Of a DNA stretch of 64,000 nt, positions 45,251-55,226 are shown piece by piece (the stretch's first letter is position 1; the number at the start of each line of letters is the position of its first letter). The notes below the pieces were generated by a model. The model ran no database searches. It was not told the DNA's origin and saw only the letters and a program-made list of their open reading frames with translations. Made by a program: the position numbers and the translations under genes. Source of the stretch: Guptibacillus hwajinpoensis (GTDB lineage Bacteria > Bacillota > Bacilli > Bacillales > Guptibacillaceae); NCBI RefSeq assembly GCF_005144865.1, contig NZ_SWFM01000001.1, positions 372,001 to 436,000 on the forward strand. The letters run 5' to 3'.

Positions 45251-45280
45251 AAAAAAGCCGGGATTTTTTTCCCGACTTTT
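45251..45280 (-). terminator. Terminator of ymcA
   Basis: GTCGGGA/TCCCGGC stem (one mismatch) with T run on the minus strand. Confidence 0.8.
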
Positions 45281-45283
45281 ACC

Positions 45284-45700
45284 TTACTTACATCCAGGTC
45301 CACTTTGGGTTGATCCAGTCGTTCCTTCTAGAACATTCCCACCAGTTGCCTCGATAATTTCATCTGTTACAGTATTCGAAATTGTATTTGCAACGAGCTG
45401 AAGCAAATCATTCACATCTGACTGTGAACGCTTGAATTCCTGAACAACAGGAATTTCATCAAGCTGCTGCATGAGCTTATCGATACGCTCATCTTTTTCT
45501 TTCAACGCTTCATGTTTTGAATAGTGTTGAAGATTAACTGCCTCTTTTTGTTCAAGCTTAATGCGAGCAATTAAGCTTTGCACCTTTTTATTTTCGTTAA
45601 TCTTTGCTTCTGCACGTTTGAAGAAATCAACTTCCTCTGTTTCTGAAACTAGCTTAGCAAGATCTTTCGCTTTTGCAATAACTTCCATTCTTGACAACAT
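45284..45700 (-). CDS. ymcA: RicA/YmcA regulator of RNase Y
   Basis: 138 aa, helical (DUF964 fold). The C-terminal SGPGCK cysteine is a ligand for the Fe-S clusters of the RicA-RicF-RicT complex, which acts with RNase Y in biofilm, competence and sporulation control. Its ATG overlaps the miaB stop by one base. Confidence 0.93.
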   Translation of the reverse strand: MLSRMEVIAKAKDLAKLVSETEEVDFFKRAEAKINENKKVQSLIARIKLEQKEAVNLQHYSKHEALKEKDERIDKLMQQLDEIPVVQEFKRSQSDVNDLLQLVANTISNTVTDEIIEATGGNVLEGTTGSTQSGPGCK

Positions 45701-47232
45701 TATGCATTCACCTCTGCCGTTTTTTCTATATATTCTCCATCAAGAGACCACGTTTTTGCTTTCGTGATTTTCACTTGTACCAGTTGACCAATTAGAGATT
45801 TAGGGCCTCTAAAGTTAACTACTTTATTTTTTCTCGTATATCCAGAAAGGACGTCAGCATTTTTCTTGCTTTCTCCCTCAACGAGCACTTCAACAATCTC
45901 ACCTTCAAAGACCGCGTTGTTTTTCGCTGCCATCTCATTAACAAGAGCATTTAGTCGTTGAAGTCGCTCTTTTTTCACATCCATTGGAACATTATCCTGC
46001 ATTTTAGCAGCTGGTGTTCCATCACGCTGTGAATATATAAATGTATAGGCACTATCATACTCCACTTCTTTTACTAGCTCAATTGTTTCCTCGAATTGTT
46101 CATCGGTTTCGTTAGGAAAACCAACGATGATATCCGTTGTAAACGTTGCCTGTGGCATTACTTTCTTTATTTTACGAACAAGCTCTAGATAGGTTTCTCG
46201 TGTATAGCGACGGTTCATTAACTTAAGAACGTCATTACTACCGCTTTGAACAGGAAGATGAATGTGGTCAACTAGATTTCCTCCCTGACCGAGCACTTCT
46301 ACTAGACGATCATCAAAGTCACGAGGATGACTCGTTGTAAACCGAACTCTAGGAATATCGATTTTATGAATCTCATTCATTAAGTCTCCTAGACCATAAT
46401 TAACATCTTCTAAATCTTTCCCATAAGCGTTTACATTCTGTCCAAGGAGCGTAACTTCTTTATAACCTTTTGCTGCAAGGTGACGTACTTCCTGAATGAT
46501 ATCTTCCGGTCGACGACTTCGTTCTTTTCCCCTTGTGTATGGAACGATGCAGTATGTACAGAACTTATCGCAACCGTACATAATATTAACCCAGGCTTTG
46601 ATTTCACCTTTTCTCGTTCTCGGAAGGTTTTCAATGATATCGCCTTCTTTTGACCAAACTTCCATCACCATTTCTTTACCAAATACAGCTTGCTCCATTA
46701 ATTCTGGTAATCGGTGGATATTATGTGTACCAAAAATCAAATCAACGAATTGGTGTTTTTGCATGATACGATTTACCACAGATTCCTCCTGTGACATACA
46801 ACCACATACACCAATGATAAGATTAGGATTTTCCATTTTCAACGGCTTTAAGTGCCCTAGTTCTCCAAACACCTTATTTTCGGCATTTTCTCGAATCGCA
46901 CACGTATTTAAAAGAACCACATCAGCTTCTTCAACCGCTGTCGTTGCTTCATATCCCATCTCCTCAAAAATACCTGCCATGATTTCTGTATCATGCTCAT
47001 TCATTTGACATCCGTATGTACGAATCAAGAACTTCTTGTCTTTCCCGAGATTTTTAATGTTCTCTGGAATTTCAAAATCGTAATGAACATTCACATTTTC
47101 TTTCCCGCGTCGCTTCGCATCCTTTAAGTTAGGTGCCTGGTACGTCGTCTGAAAATATTTCGCAAAGTCTTCTGTTGTCTTCTCTGTCTTTTTCACATTG
47201 ATTTGTGAATCTAACCTTTGCTTTTCGTTCAT
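45700..47232 (-). CDS. miaB: tRNA-2-methylthio-N6-dimethylallyladenosine synthase MiaB
   Basis: 510 aa. N-terminal Fe-S domain ([11 protein letters not shown]), radical SAM motif CDKFCTYC, C-terminal TRAM domain. Adds the methylthio group after MiaA. The 280-bp gap upstream (47233-47512) shows nothing besides the kbl terminator. Confidence 0.97.
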   Translation of the reverse strand: MNEKQRLDSQINVKKTEKTTEDFAKYFQTTYQAPNLKDAKRRGKENVNVHYDFEIPENIKNLGKDKKFLIRTYGCQMNEHDTEIMAGIFEEMGYEATTAVEEADVVLLNTCAIRENAENKVFGELGHLKPLKMENPNLIIGVCGCMSQEESVVNRIMQKHQFVDLIFGTHNIHRLPELMEQAVFGKEMVMEVWSKEGDIIENLPRTRKGEIKAWVNIMYGCDKFCTYCIVPYTRGKERSRRPEDIIQEVRHLAAKGYKEVTLLGQNVNAYGKDLEDVNYGLGDLMNEIHKIDIPRVRFTTSHPRDFDDRLVEVLGQGGNLVDHIHLPVQSGSNDVLKLMNRRYTRETYLELVRKIKKVMPQATFTTDIIVGFPNETDEQFEETIELVKEVEYDSAYTFIYSQRDGTPAAKMQDNVPMDVKKERLQRLNALVNEMAAKNNAVFEGEIVEVLVEGESKKNADVLSGYTRKNKVVNFRGPKSLIGQLVQVKITKAKTWSLDGEYIEKTAEVNA

Positions 47233-47476
47233 GTCGTTAACTCCTTTCCAATTAAAAGGATGACCCTGCTATGAAAAAGAGCATCATGCTCCTAAACTTA
47301 GAAAACAGGCTTATGAAAGTTACATTCCAAAAAAGCCTCCGTTTTATCCGTTATCCTTTATCACCAAATAAAAAATGTGTAACCAGTGGACATTCCTTTA
47401 TTATAAGGGTTTCAGAGTATTTAAGCAATGAGACCTAACAACAACTAAACGACTTTTAACTCAATTGACTAACACA

Positions 47477-47507
47477 CAAAAAAAGAGGAGGATTTCTCCC
47501 CCTCCCT
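47477..47507 (-). terminator. Terminator of kbl
   Basis: GAGGGGGA-GAAA-TCCTCCTC on the minus strand with seven Ts. Confidence 0.75.
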
Positions 47508-47512
47508 TTCAC

Positions 47513-48688
47513 TTAAAGTATGCCAAGCTCTTTTGCCGACTTTTCAAAAGCATCGAGCGCTTCTTGAAGGTCTTCTTTTGAATGCTGAGCGGTGACGATC
47601 GTGCGGACGCGTCCCTTTCCTTTTGCAACAGTTGGGAAAGCAATCCCCTGTGCAAATACGCCATTTTCAAATAGCTTATCAGAAAACTTATGCGTTAGCG
47701 CTTCATCACCAATAATAACTGGTGTTACTGGCGTTTCGCTAATGCCTGTATCAAAACCGAGGTTTTCTAATCCGGCTTTGAAGAATTTTGTATTATCCCA
47801 GAGCTTTTCAATCAATTCGGGTTCTTCTAAAAGGACATCGATGGCTGCAGAACACGCTGCTGTTACCGCAGGTGGGTGCGATGTACTAAATAGAAACGGA
47901 CGACCTTTATGGATCAAATAATCACGAAGTGTCTTTGTACTTGCGATATACCCTCCAAGAACACCAATTGCTTTACTAAGTGTACCAACTTGAATTTGAA
48001 CGCGACCGTTCAGACCAAAATGATCAACTGTTCCGCGTCCATTTGCTCCAAGTACACCACTCGCATGAGCATCATCCACCATCACAAGAGCGTTATACTT
48101 CTCGCAAAGCTCTACAATTTCAGTTAGAGGTGCGATATTTCCGTCCATCGAGAAAACACCGTCTGTTACGACTAAACGAGTGCGATACTCTTGTGTTTCT
48201 TGAAGAGCTTTCTCCAGATCTTCCATATCCGTATGCTTATAAATCCGTCGTCCAGCTTTCGTTAAACGAATGCCATCGATAATCGATGCATGATTCAACT
48301 CATCTGAAATAACAACGTCCTCTTTTGTAAGAATTGCTGAAAGTACTGCCTGATTTGTCGCAAACCCAGATTGAAGTACAAGTGCAGCTTCTGTGTGCTT
48401 GAATTCCGCAAGCTTTTCTTCAAACTGTTCATGCATAGATAGCGTACCGGCAATTGTACGAACGGATCCTGTTCCTGCACCGTACTTCTCAACCGCTTCA
48501 ATCGCTGCTTCTTTCATTTTCGGATGATCCGTTAATCCAAGATAGTTATTAGATGAAAGTTGGATAACATTTTTCCCTTTAATTGTAACGCGTGACCCTT
48601 GAGCAGATTCTAATGGAATAAGGTTACGAAAGACACCTTCCTCTTGCATTTGATCAAGCTCTTCCTGAAGATATTCAAAACCTTTCAT
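47513..48688 (-). CDS. kbl: Glycine C-acetyltransferase (2-amino-3-ketobutyrate CoA ligase)
   Basis: 391 aa. PLP enzyme of the alpha-oxoamine synthase family. [16 protein letters not shown] and the PLP lysine in [13 protein letters not shown] are visible. With Tdh it degrades threonine to glycine and acetyl-CoA. 42 bp after tdh, one operon. Confidence 0.95.
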   Translation of the reverse strand: MKGFEYLQEELDQMQEEGVFRNLIPLESAQGSRVTIKGKNVIQLSSNNYLGLTDHPKMKEAAIEAVEKYGAGTGSVRTIAGTLSMHEQFEEKLAEFKHTEAALVLQSGFATNQAVLSAILTKEDVVISDELNHASIIDGIRLTKAGRRIYKHTDMEDLEKALQETQEYRTRLVVTDGVFSMDGNIAPLTEIVELCEKYNALVMVDDAHASGVLGANGRGTVDHFGLNGRVQIQVGTLSKAIGVLGGYIASTKTLRDYLIHKGRPFLFSTSHPPAVTAACSAAIDVLLEEPELIEKLWDNTKFFKAGLENLGFDTGISETPVTPVIIGDEALTHKFSDKLFENGVFAQGIAFPTVAKGKGRVRTIVTAQHSKEDLQEALDAFEKSAKELGIL

Positions 48689-48730
48689 TGGTTGGCCTCC
48701 TCTTCGTTATGTAAAAGCTCTTATCGAGCC

Positions 48731-49771
48731 CTATGGATGCAATACTACCTTACCACATTTACCCTCAATCATTAATTCGAAGCCTTTTTCAAAGTCTTCA
48801 AGCGGGAAGTGATGCGTAATCATTGGCTCAACGTCTACCTGGCCTGATTGTAAAAGCCCGGAAACCTGACGCCATGTTTCAAACATTTTTCTGCCTGTAA
48901 TCCCCTGCACCGTTATCCCTTTAAAAACGATATCATTCGTAACATCAATTTCAACTGGACGAACAGGAAGACTTAGAATAGATACTCTCCCACCATTTGT
49001 TACCATCTTAAAACCTTGATTCATCGCAATTGGATGACCTGACATTTCACAAACAACATCTACACCATGACCGTTTGTAAGTTCATGTACAACATCAAGA
49101 GGATTTTCATTTCGTGAATTAACAACTATTGTTGCGCCCATTTCTTTCGCAAGATCTAGTCTGTAATCATTCAAATCAAGCGCGATAACTTGTGATGCGC
49201 CTGCTGCTTTGGCAACACCAACAGCCATGATACCAATTGGTCCACACCCAATAATCGCGACGGTTTTCCCTGCTACATCTCCTGCAAGAACCGTATGCAC
49301 CGCATTTCCCATTGGTTCCTGAACAGATGCCACATCAAAAGATAACGATTCAGGGTTTTTCCAAATATTTTGTGACGGCAATGCCACATACTCTGCAAAA
49401 CAACCGTCTGTATCAACACCAATAATTTTTGTGTTCTCACATATGTGAAATTTACCAGTTAAACATTGTGGACACTGATTACAAACAATGTGCGTTTCGG
49501 CTGAGACGTGATCACCAATTTCAAAATTTGTTACATTCTTGCCTTTTTCTACAACTACACCTGCAAATTCATGTCCAAATACATACGGAGGATTCACTCG
49601 ACTTTGAGACCATTCATCCCACGTGTAAATATGTACATCTGTACCGCAAATAGATGTTGCTTTTACTTGGATTAATACTTCATTATCATTAATTTGTGGA
49701 ATATCCACCGTTTGAAGTTGAGCACCTTTTTCACGCTCATGCTTTACAATCGCTTTCATCTTTCCTTCCAC
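48731..49771 (-). CDS. tdh: L-threonine 3-dehydrogenase
   Basis: 346 aa zinc alcohol dehydrogenase family. Catalytic zinc CGTDVHIY and GHEF, structural zinc cysteines CNQCPQCLTGKFHIC, NAD site IGCGPIGIM. GTG start at 49771 chosen because GAGGTG is 6 bases upstream; a GTG three codons earlier overlaps that site. Confidence 0.94.
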   Translation of the reverse strand: MEGKMKAIVKHEREKGAQLQTVDIPQINDNEVLIQVKATSICGTDVHIYTWDEWSQSRVNPPYVFGHEFAGVVVEKGKNVTNFEIGDHVSAETHIVCNQCPQCLTGKFHICENTKIIGVDTDGCFAEYVALPSQNIWKNPESLSFDVASVQEPMGNAVHTVLAGDVAGKTVAIIGCGPIGIMAVGVAKAAGASQVIALDLNDYRLDLAKEMGATIVVNSRNENPLDVVHELTNGHGVDVVCEMSGHPIAMNQGFKMVTNGGRVSILSLPVRPVEIDVTNDIVFKGITVQGITGRKMFETWRQVSGLLQSGQVDVEPMITHHFPLEDFEKGFELMIEGKCGKVVLHP

Positions 49772-49921
49772 AGCGTACACCTCACTTATTTAAAACCTTA
49801 AATAATCCCTGTTATCACAACCATTTTATCATTAATTGATCACACCGTAAAGATGACGTGTCCTCTATACACGGACACTTATAGTTATATAAATGGAATA
49901 AGTTTAAAAGTACATTTCGCT

Positions 49922-49953
49922 AAAAAAAGACCCTCCAAGTTATAGAGGGTCTT
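49922..49953 (-). terminator. Terminator of korB
   Basis: AAGACCCTC/GAGGGTCTT stem with seven Ts on the minus strand. Confidence 0.85.
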
Positions 49954-49962
49954 CGTTAGAAT

Positions 49963-50829
49963 TCACATAAACTCTGCCATTAATTCCGTGAATTTCTCTT
50001 CAGGTAGAGCCAGGTTTTGTTTAGATAGAGCTTCAGCGCTATAGCCTCTTACCGATTCCTGATATGACGGCCTTGTTGGGTTATGATAAATTAGACCTTT
50101 TACAAGTCCATCATGTTCCATCAATGTTTGCATGGCCAACATGCGATTTGTAGGATCATACCCTTCGATATCGTTTAAGCTTACTAGATTTTGTTTGAAC
50201 CAATCATATGTGTTCACTTTATTAAATGTCACACATGGGCTAAAAACATTAATTAAGGAGAAGCCTTTATGTTGGATACCTAGCTCAATTATTGCAACAA
50301 GGTCCTTTAGATCTGTTGAGAAGCTCTGGGCCACAAAGCCACATCCACTTGAAAGTGCAAGTTCCATTATCGATAATGACGATTCGATTGAGCCAGAAGG
50401 CGTACTCTTCGTTTTAAAGCCTTCTGCACTAGTTGGAGAGGTTTGCCCTTTTGTAAGACCATAAATTTGATTATCCATTACAATATATGTTACATCAATA
50501 TTGCGTCTCATCGCATGAATCGTGTGCCCCATTCCGATCGCAAAACCATCCCCATCTCCACCAGAAGCGATAACAGTTAAGTCACGATTCGCCATTTTCA
50601 CACCCTGGGCAATCGGAAGTGAGCGCCCGTGAATGCCATGAAAGCCATATGCATTGATATACCCGCTAATTCGTCCAGAACAACCAATTCCTGAAACGAC
50701 TGCAAGGTCATCTGGCTCTAGCCCAACATTTGCTGCAGCACGCTGAATAGCTGCTTGAACAGAGAAGTCACCACAGCCTGGACACCAGTTAGGTTTTACC
50801 TGATTTCGAAAATCTTTAAATGTGGCCAT
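49963..50829 (-). CDS. korB: 2-oxoacid:ferredoxin oxidoreductase beta subunit
   Basis: 288 aa TPP-binding subunit. WCPGCGDFSV, GDGDGFAIGMGHTIHAMRRN and MDNQIYGLTKGQ are the cofactor signatures. With KorA it converts 2-oxoglutarate (probably) to succinyl-CoA with ferredoxin. Its start overlaps korA by 14 bases. Confidence 0.94.
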   Translation of the reverse strand: MATFKDFRNQVKPNWCPGCGDFSVQAAIQRAAANVGLEPDDLAVVSGIGCSGRISGYINAYGFHGIHGRSLPIAQGVKMANRDLTVIASGGDGDGFAIGMGHTIHAMRRNIDVTYIVMDNQIYGLTKGQTSPTSAEGFKTKSTPSGSIESSLSIMELALSSGCGFVAQSFSTDLKDLVAIIELGIQHKGFSLINVFSPCVTFNKVNTYDWFKQNLVSLNDIEGYDPTNRMLAMQTLMEHDGLVKGLIYHNPTRPSYQESVRGYSAEALSKQNLALPEEKFTELMAEFM

Positions 50830-52567
50830 TTGCTAACATCTCCTTGCATTGTTGATGAATATCACCTGGCAAGAATGGATTCCCGTCATATTTCAGAAGA
50901 CTTTCAATCTTATCCCCGTGACCTGCATTCATTTTCACAAGACTAGCAAGTTGCCCTGTTGCATTATGTTCCACAACAACTACTTTCTTCGCGGCCTTAA
51001 GCATAGGTAACAATTCATCAGAAGGAAATGGATGAACAAGGCGAATTTGTGCATGATTTACTTTAAAGCCATCTTCTTCAAGCCTTGGAATAGCTTCTTC
51101 AATACTACCCCTTGTCGAATTAAATCCAATCAATAGCACATCCGACTCCTCATGCTCTTCTCGCTTGTAGATTGGGACTGGAAACGATAAGTTACTAATC
51201 TTCCTAAGCCGCTTCTCCATTTGATCTTTACGGTTTTCAGGAACTTCAGAAGGCTTTCCTGTCTCATCATGTTCCACTCCAGTCACATGAAAAACCCCAT
51301 TCTTTGTGCCTGGAATAACACGATTCGATACACCATCATCAGTTACTTCAAACCGTTTAAAGTATGCTTTATCTTCTCGTTCAGGAAGCTCTTGATCGTT
51401 TAGTTTCCCTCTTCTAATTTTTATTTTATGATAGTCAAGAGGTTCAACTGTTTGCTTACCTAATGAAAGCTGTAAATCGGAAAGCAAGATGACAGGACAT
51501 TGATATTCTTCTGCAAGATTAAAAGCCTCAATCGCGTCATAGAACGCTTCTTCAACTGTACTCGGAGCAATAACAATCTTAGGGATCTCACCATGTGTTC
51601 CATAAATCATGGCTAGTAAATCAGATTGCTCCTGTTTTGTTGGAAGACCTGTACTCGGGCCACCACGCTGTGTATCTACGATAACGAGCGGAGTTTCTGT
51701 AATGCCGGATAACCCGATTGCTTCCATCATTAAAGACAACCCTGGGCCTGCTGAAGCAGTTAACGTTCTTACCCCTGCATAATTCGACCCAATTGCCATA
51801 GTCGCAGCAGCAATCTCATCCTCTGTCTGTATGACAGTGCCACCAAACTCCGGTAGCTTCTTGATCAGGTACTCCATAATTTCTGAAGCAGGCGTAATCG
51901 GATAAGCCGCCATCAATCTCGCACCACCCGCTAATGCTCCTAGTGCTATCGCATCATTTCCAATCATAAACATGCGATTCTTTCCATCGGCTTTTTTGAG
52001 AGATAACGTTTGAACACTGTTTCCCGCAGATTGAACGAATGCATCTGCTCCACGTTGGATCGCTTCCATATTGCTCGTAACGACCTTTTCTCCCTTTCGA
52101 CCAAAGATTTCTTCCACAACAGCCTGATATGTTGCCGTGTCGACCCCGAGAGCTGCACTCGTTGCTCCAATAGCAACCATGTTTTTCATAAGTGATGTGC
52201 CTAATTCGGTTGCGATTTCTGAAAAAGGAATGATGACGAGTTCAGCCTTGCAACCTTCTGGTTTAACAGGCTTAAATTTCGCGTCACCAATAATAATGCC
52301 CCCGCTGTGCAGTTCGTGAGCATTCACATCAATGGTTTCCTGATCAAATGCAATTAGCATGTCAAGATCATCAGAAACAGAGCGAACTTCATTCGTGCTT
52401 ACACGTATCTTATTATTCGTATGCCCGCCTTTGATACGGGACGAAAAATGCCGGTAACCATATAAATAGTATCCCATACGATTTAGCGCAATCGCGAATA
52501 TTTCACCTGTACTCTCAATTCCTTCACCCTGCTGCCCACCAACTTTCCATGAAAGTTGCTCGATCAT
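50816..52567 (-). CDS. korA: 2-oxoacid:acceptor oxidoreductase, fused gamma-alpha subunit
   Basis: 583 aa. N-terminal gamma domain (SWKVGGQQGEGIESTGEIF, RIKGGHTN), then alpha domain with GNDAIALGALAGGARLMAAYPITPASEIMEYL and GPGLSLMMEAIGL. The two-subunit organisation is typical of Bacillaceae KorAB. Confidence 0.94.
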   Translation of the reverse strand: MIEQLSWKVGGQQGEGIESTGEIFAIALNRMGYYLYGYRHFSSRIKGGHTNNKIRVSTNEVRSVSDDLDMLIAFDQETIDVNAHELHSGGIIIGDAKFKPVKPEGCKAELVIIPFSEIATELGTSLMKNMVAIGATSAALGVDTATYQAVVEEIFGRKGEKVVTSNMEAIQRGADAFVQSAGNSVQTLSLKKADGKNRMFMIGNDAIALGALAGGARLMAAYPITPASEIMEYLIKKLPEFGGTVIQTEDEIAAATMAIGSNYAGVRTLTASAGPGLSLMMEAIGLSGITETPLVIVDTQRGGPSTGLPTKQEQSDLLAMIYGTHGEIPKIVIAPSTVEEAFYDAIEAFNLAEEYQCPVILLSDLQLSLGKQTVEPLDYHKIKIRRGKLNDQELPEREDKAYFKRFEVTDDGVSNRVIPGTKNGVFHVTGVEHDETGKPSEVPENRKDQMEKRLRKISNLSFPVPIYKREEHEESDVLLIGFNSTRGSIEEAIPRLEEDGFKVNHAQIRLVHPFPSDELLPMLKAAKKVVVVEHNATGQLASLVKMNAGHGDKIESLLKYDGNPFLPGDIHQQCKEMLANGHI

Positions 52568-52679
52568 ATCGCCCCACCCTTTCTAATCTAGTACCTGAAA
52601 CCGCTTGCTTATATTACTAGTTCGAAATAGGATTATAATTCCCTGCTCATTAATTCGACAAATACTAAATTCTTACTTA

Positions 52680-53600
52680 TCAGGGCATTCTTGCGATCAG
52701 ATTTTCACCTAAAAATCCATCTACTTGTTCTTTGCTGTAATACCGATGAAGTTCTTCAATGAGGCGTGGATAATCATCGTATCGCTCTAGACCAGCAGGG
52801 ACTTCACTAATACCATCAAAATCAGATCCGAGTCCGATGTTTGATGTTCCACCAAGACTACATATATGCTCAATATGGTGAATAATATCTGATACGCTTG
52901 CATTTCGGTCATTACGTAGAAATTTTGGCACAAAAGTAACGCCAATAAAGGAGTCTTTCTCAATTAACGCTGTAAGCTGCTGATTATCAAGATTTCGTGG
53001 GTGTGTGCAAATTGCTTTAGCATTGGAGTGAGAAGCAATTACATAACGCCCCTGATCAATAACATCCCAAAATGCTCGAACAGATAAGTGCGAGACATCT
53101 GTCCAAATTCGATGCTGATTATGTAAATCGATAATACTTCTACCAAAGTCAGAAAGGCCTGCTCCTCTTGACTCAAGAATGCCATCAGCCGTGGCATTGC
53201 CATAATTCCATGTAAGTCCGACTGATCTAACACCAAGACGGATAAGGGTTTTCAACCTACCCGCTTCCTTCCCGATCACATCGCAACCTTCCAATGTTAG
53301 CATTGCGCCTATCTTTCCATCTGGAATATTCTCGGCATCCTTTTTCGTATAAACGGGCACAACATCATCGTAAGGTTTGATAACCCTTTCATGAAAAATA
53401 TCGACCATATCTAGCGCACAGTCAAATTTAGCAGGATCCGGAACGCTTTCAGGTACGTATACCGCAAACAATTGAAGCTTTGCACCTGCTCTCCTCATTT
53501 GATTAAGGTTCGTGTGAAGTCCTTCACCATCTTCAAATGAAAGGGACGGGTCCAACCACATCTTACAAAGTACATCGCAGTGTGCATCATGTATATTCAT
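52680..53600 (-). CDS. Membrane-dipeptidase (renal type) family protein
   Basis: 306 aa. Zinc ligands in HDAHCDVL, catalytic Glu in LEGCD, further His in DVSHLS and ASHSNAKA, Asp in GLGSDFDG. Peptidase M19, cytoplasmic here because no signal is visible. ATG chosen for AGGAGG upstream. Follows spoVS, separated by a terminator. Confidence 0.92.
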   Translation of the reverse strand: MNIHDAHCDVLCKMWLDPSLSFEDGEGLHTNLNQMRRAGAKLQLFAVYVPESVPDPAKFDCALDMVDIFHERVIKPYDDVVPVYTKKDAENIPDGKIGAMLTLEGCDVIGKEAGRLKTLIRLGVRSVGLTWNYGNATADGILESRGAGLSDFGRSIIDLHNQHRIWTDVSHLSVRAFWDVIDQGRYVIASHSNAKAICTHPRNLDNQQLTALIEKDSFIGVTFVPKFLRNDRNASVSDIIHHIEHICSLGGTSNIGLGSDFDGISEVPAGLERYDDYPRLIEELHRYYSKEQVDGFLGENLIARMP

Positions 53601-53662
53601 CGATAGCCTCCTCATATGTTTGTCCAACTAATCTGTACACCCGGTAAGGGATTTCAAAGTAT

Positions 53663-53696
53663 AAAAAACCTGTTTGTAAAAACAAACAGGTTTTCT
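53663..53696 (-). terminator. Terminator of spoVS
   Basis: AAAACCTGTTTGT with perfect complement, 4-base loop, T run. Confidence 0.88.
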
Positions 53697-53708
53697 TGAC
53701 GGAACTAT

Positions 53709-53969
53709 TTAGCGAGGCTCTACAATTAGCTTAATTGCGGTACGCTCTTCACCATCGATCAAAATATCGGTGAAAGCAGGGATACAAATGAGGTCAACGC
53801 CACTGGGTGCTACAAACCCTCTTGCGATGGCTACTGCTTTCACTGCCTGGTTTAGTGCACCTGCTCCAATCGCTTGAATCTCAGCATTACCGCGTTCCCG
53901 AAGGACGCCAGCAAGTGCACCAGCTACAGAATTAGGATTGGATTTTGCTGAAACTTTTAATATATCCAT
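53709..53969 (-). CDS. spoVS: Stage V sporulation protein S
   Basis: 86 aa, Alba-type fold. KVSAKSNPNSVAGALAG and IGAGALNQAVKAVAIARGF are the family signature. Affects septation and coat assembly. Follows ymdB as in B. subtilis. Confidence 0.97.
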   Translation of the reverse strand: MDILKVSAKSNPNSVAGALAGVLRERGNAEIQAIGAGALNQAVKAVAIARGFVAPSGVDLICIPAFTDILIDGEERTAIKLIVEPR

Positions 53970-54077
53970 TTTTATAGCCCCTCCTTAATTTGATCATCCA
54001 TTACCACTCTAGACTATATTCCTTGTAAGAAGCTTGTATTCCTGCTGTGTCCATCAAATTTTCAATACATTCAAAAC

Positions 54078-54872
54078 CTAATCATAGAATGGATGGTCGT
54101 CATTGATCGCTATGCGTTCAATCTTGGTCGCCTTACCAGTTTTTGGATCTAATGTTAAAATGACCCCACTAAGTTGTTCCCGACCTTTTGTTACTTCAAA
54201 CCTTACGGGCATCGTTGTCAGAAATTTCTTGATAACAGCTTCGCGTTCCATTCCGAGAATACCATCATACGGACCAGTCATTCCGGCATCAGTCAAATAG
54301 CCTGTACCTCCAGGTAAAATTCGCTCATCTGCTGTTTGAACATGCGTGTGTGTGCCAACAACCGCTGTTACTCTCCCATCAAGATACCAACCCATTGCCT
54401 GCTTCTCACTTGTTGTTTCAGCATGAAAATCAACAAAGATAACTGGAGTTCGTTCTCTCATCTCTTCAATAAGCTCATCCGCCTTAGTGAACGGATCATC
54501 AAGTGCCGGAAGGAATGTTCTTCCTTGAAGGTTAATAACACCAACCTCTATTCCGTTAATGTTCACAATCGTTGACCCATTACCTGGAGTGCCTTGAGGA
54601 AAGTTGGCAGGTCTAACGAGCTTCGGAGCGCGATCGATGAATTCAAAGATCTCTCGATTATCCCATGTGTGATTTCCCATCGTAATGACCTGGGCACCTG
54701 CTTCTAGAAAGCCACGATAAATTTTCTCAGTAATTCCTCGTCCACTTGCTGCGTTTTCCCCGTTAACGATTGTAAATGTAGGTTTGTACTTTCTTTTTAA
54801 ACGAGGTAAGTAAGTTGAAATCATATTGCGTCCTGGAGAGCCTACAACATCTCCGATAAATAGTATTTTCAT
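54078..54872 (-). CDS. ymdB: YmdB metallophosphoesterase
   Basis: 264 aa calcineurin-like phosphoesterase. Metal ligands are in GDVVGSPGR, NGENAA, GNHTWD and THTHVQTAD. The family hydrolyses cyclic nucleotides and influences motility and biofilm choice in B. subtilis. Lies between rny and spoVS, but a 348-bp gap with a repeat separates it from rny. Confidence 0.95.
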   Translation of the reverse strand: MKILFIGDVVGSPGRNMISTYLPRLKRKYKPTFTIVNGENAASGRGITEKIYRGFLEAGAQVITMGNHTWDNREIFEFIDRAPKLVRPANFPQGTPGNGSTIVNINGIEVGVINLQGRTFLPALDDPFTKADELIEEMRERTPVIFVDFHAETTSEKQAMGWYLDGRVTAVVGTHTHVQTADERILPGGTGYLTDAGMTGPYDGILGMEREAVIKKFLTTMPVRFEVTKGREQLSGVILTLDPKTGKATKIERIAINDDHPFYD

Positions 54873-54950
54873 AATGATACTCCAATCTCTTATTTCATTC
54901 TTTATCAGTTTATCAAAAGAAATTCATGATATTAAGTAACGGATAAAATT

Positions 54951-55190
54951 TAATAGCTGCTTTCGTAACCATTGTTGCTATAACAGTTGTGGTTGATTTC
55001 CGCTTCAGGATGCTCGCTTTCCGCGGGGCGGGCGATGAGCCTCCTCAGCGCGCAAGAACATCGCGCCTGCGGGGTCTCACCTGTCCCGCTAGTCCCGCAG
55101 GAGTCGAGCACCTTCCGCTCCAATCACCTATGATATGGGGTTCTTTATAGAAGAATCTTTGAAAAGTAACAATCTTTTAGAAAAGAGCCA
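54951..55190. repeat. MITE-like intergenic repeat, long copy
   Basis: About 240 bp with imperfect ends (AATAGCTGCTTTCG left, CTTTTAGAAAAGAGCC right). The centre is GC-rich (CTCGCTTTCCGCGGGGCGGGCGATGAG) and contains the CCTTCCGCTCCAATCA block shared with 6296-6434. It has no coding potential. Confidence 0.7.
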
Positions 55191-55193
55191 ATT

Positions 55194-55226
55194 AAATAAA
55201 GCGATGCACGCGGCATCGCTTTATTT
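55194..55226 (-). terminator. Terminator of rny
   Basis: AAATAAAGCGATGC with complement; overlaps the stop codon and ends in a short T run. Confidence 0.8.
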
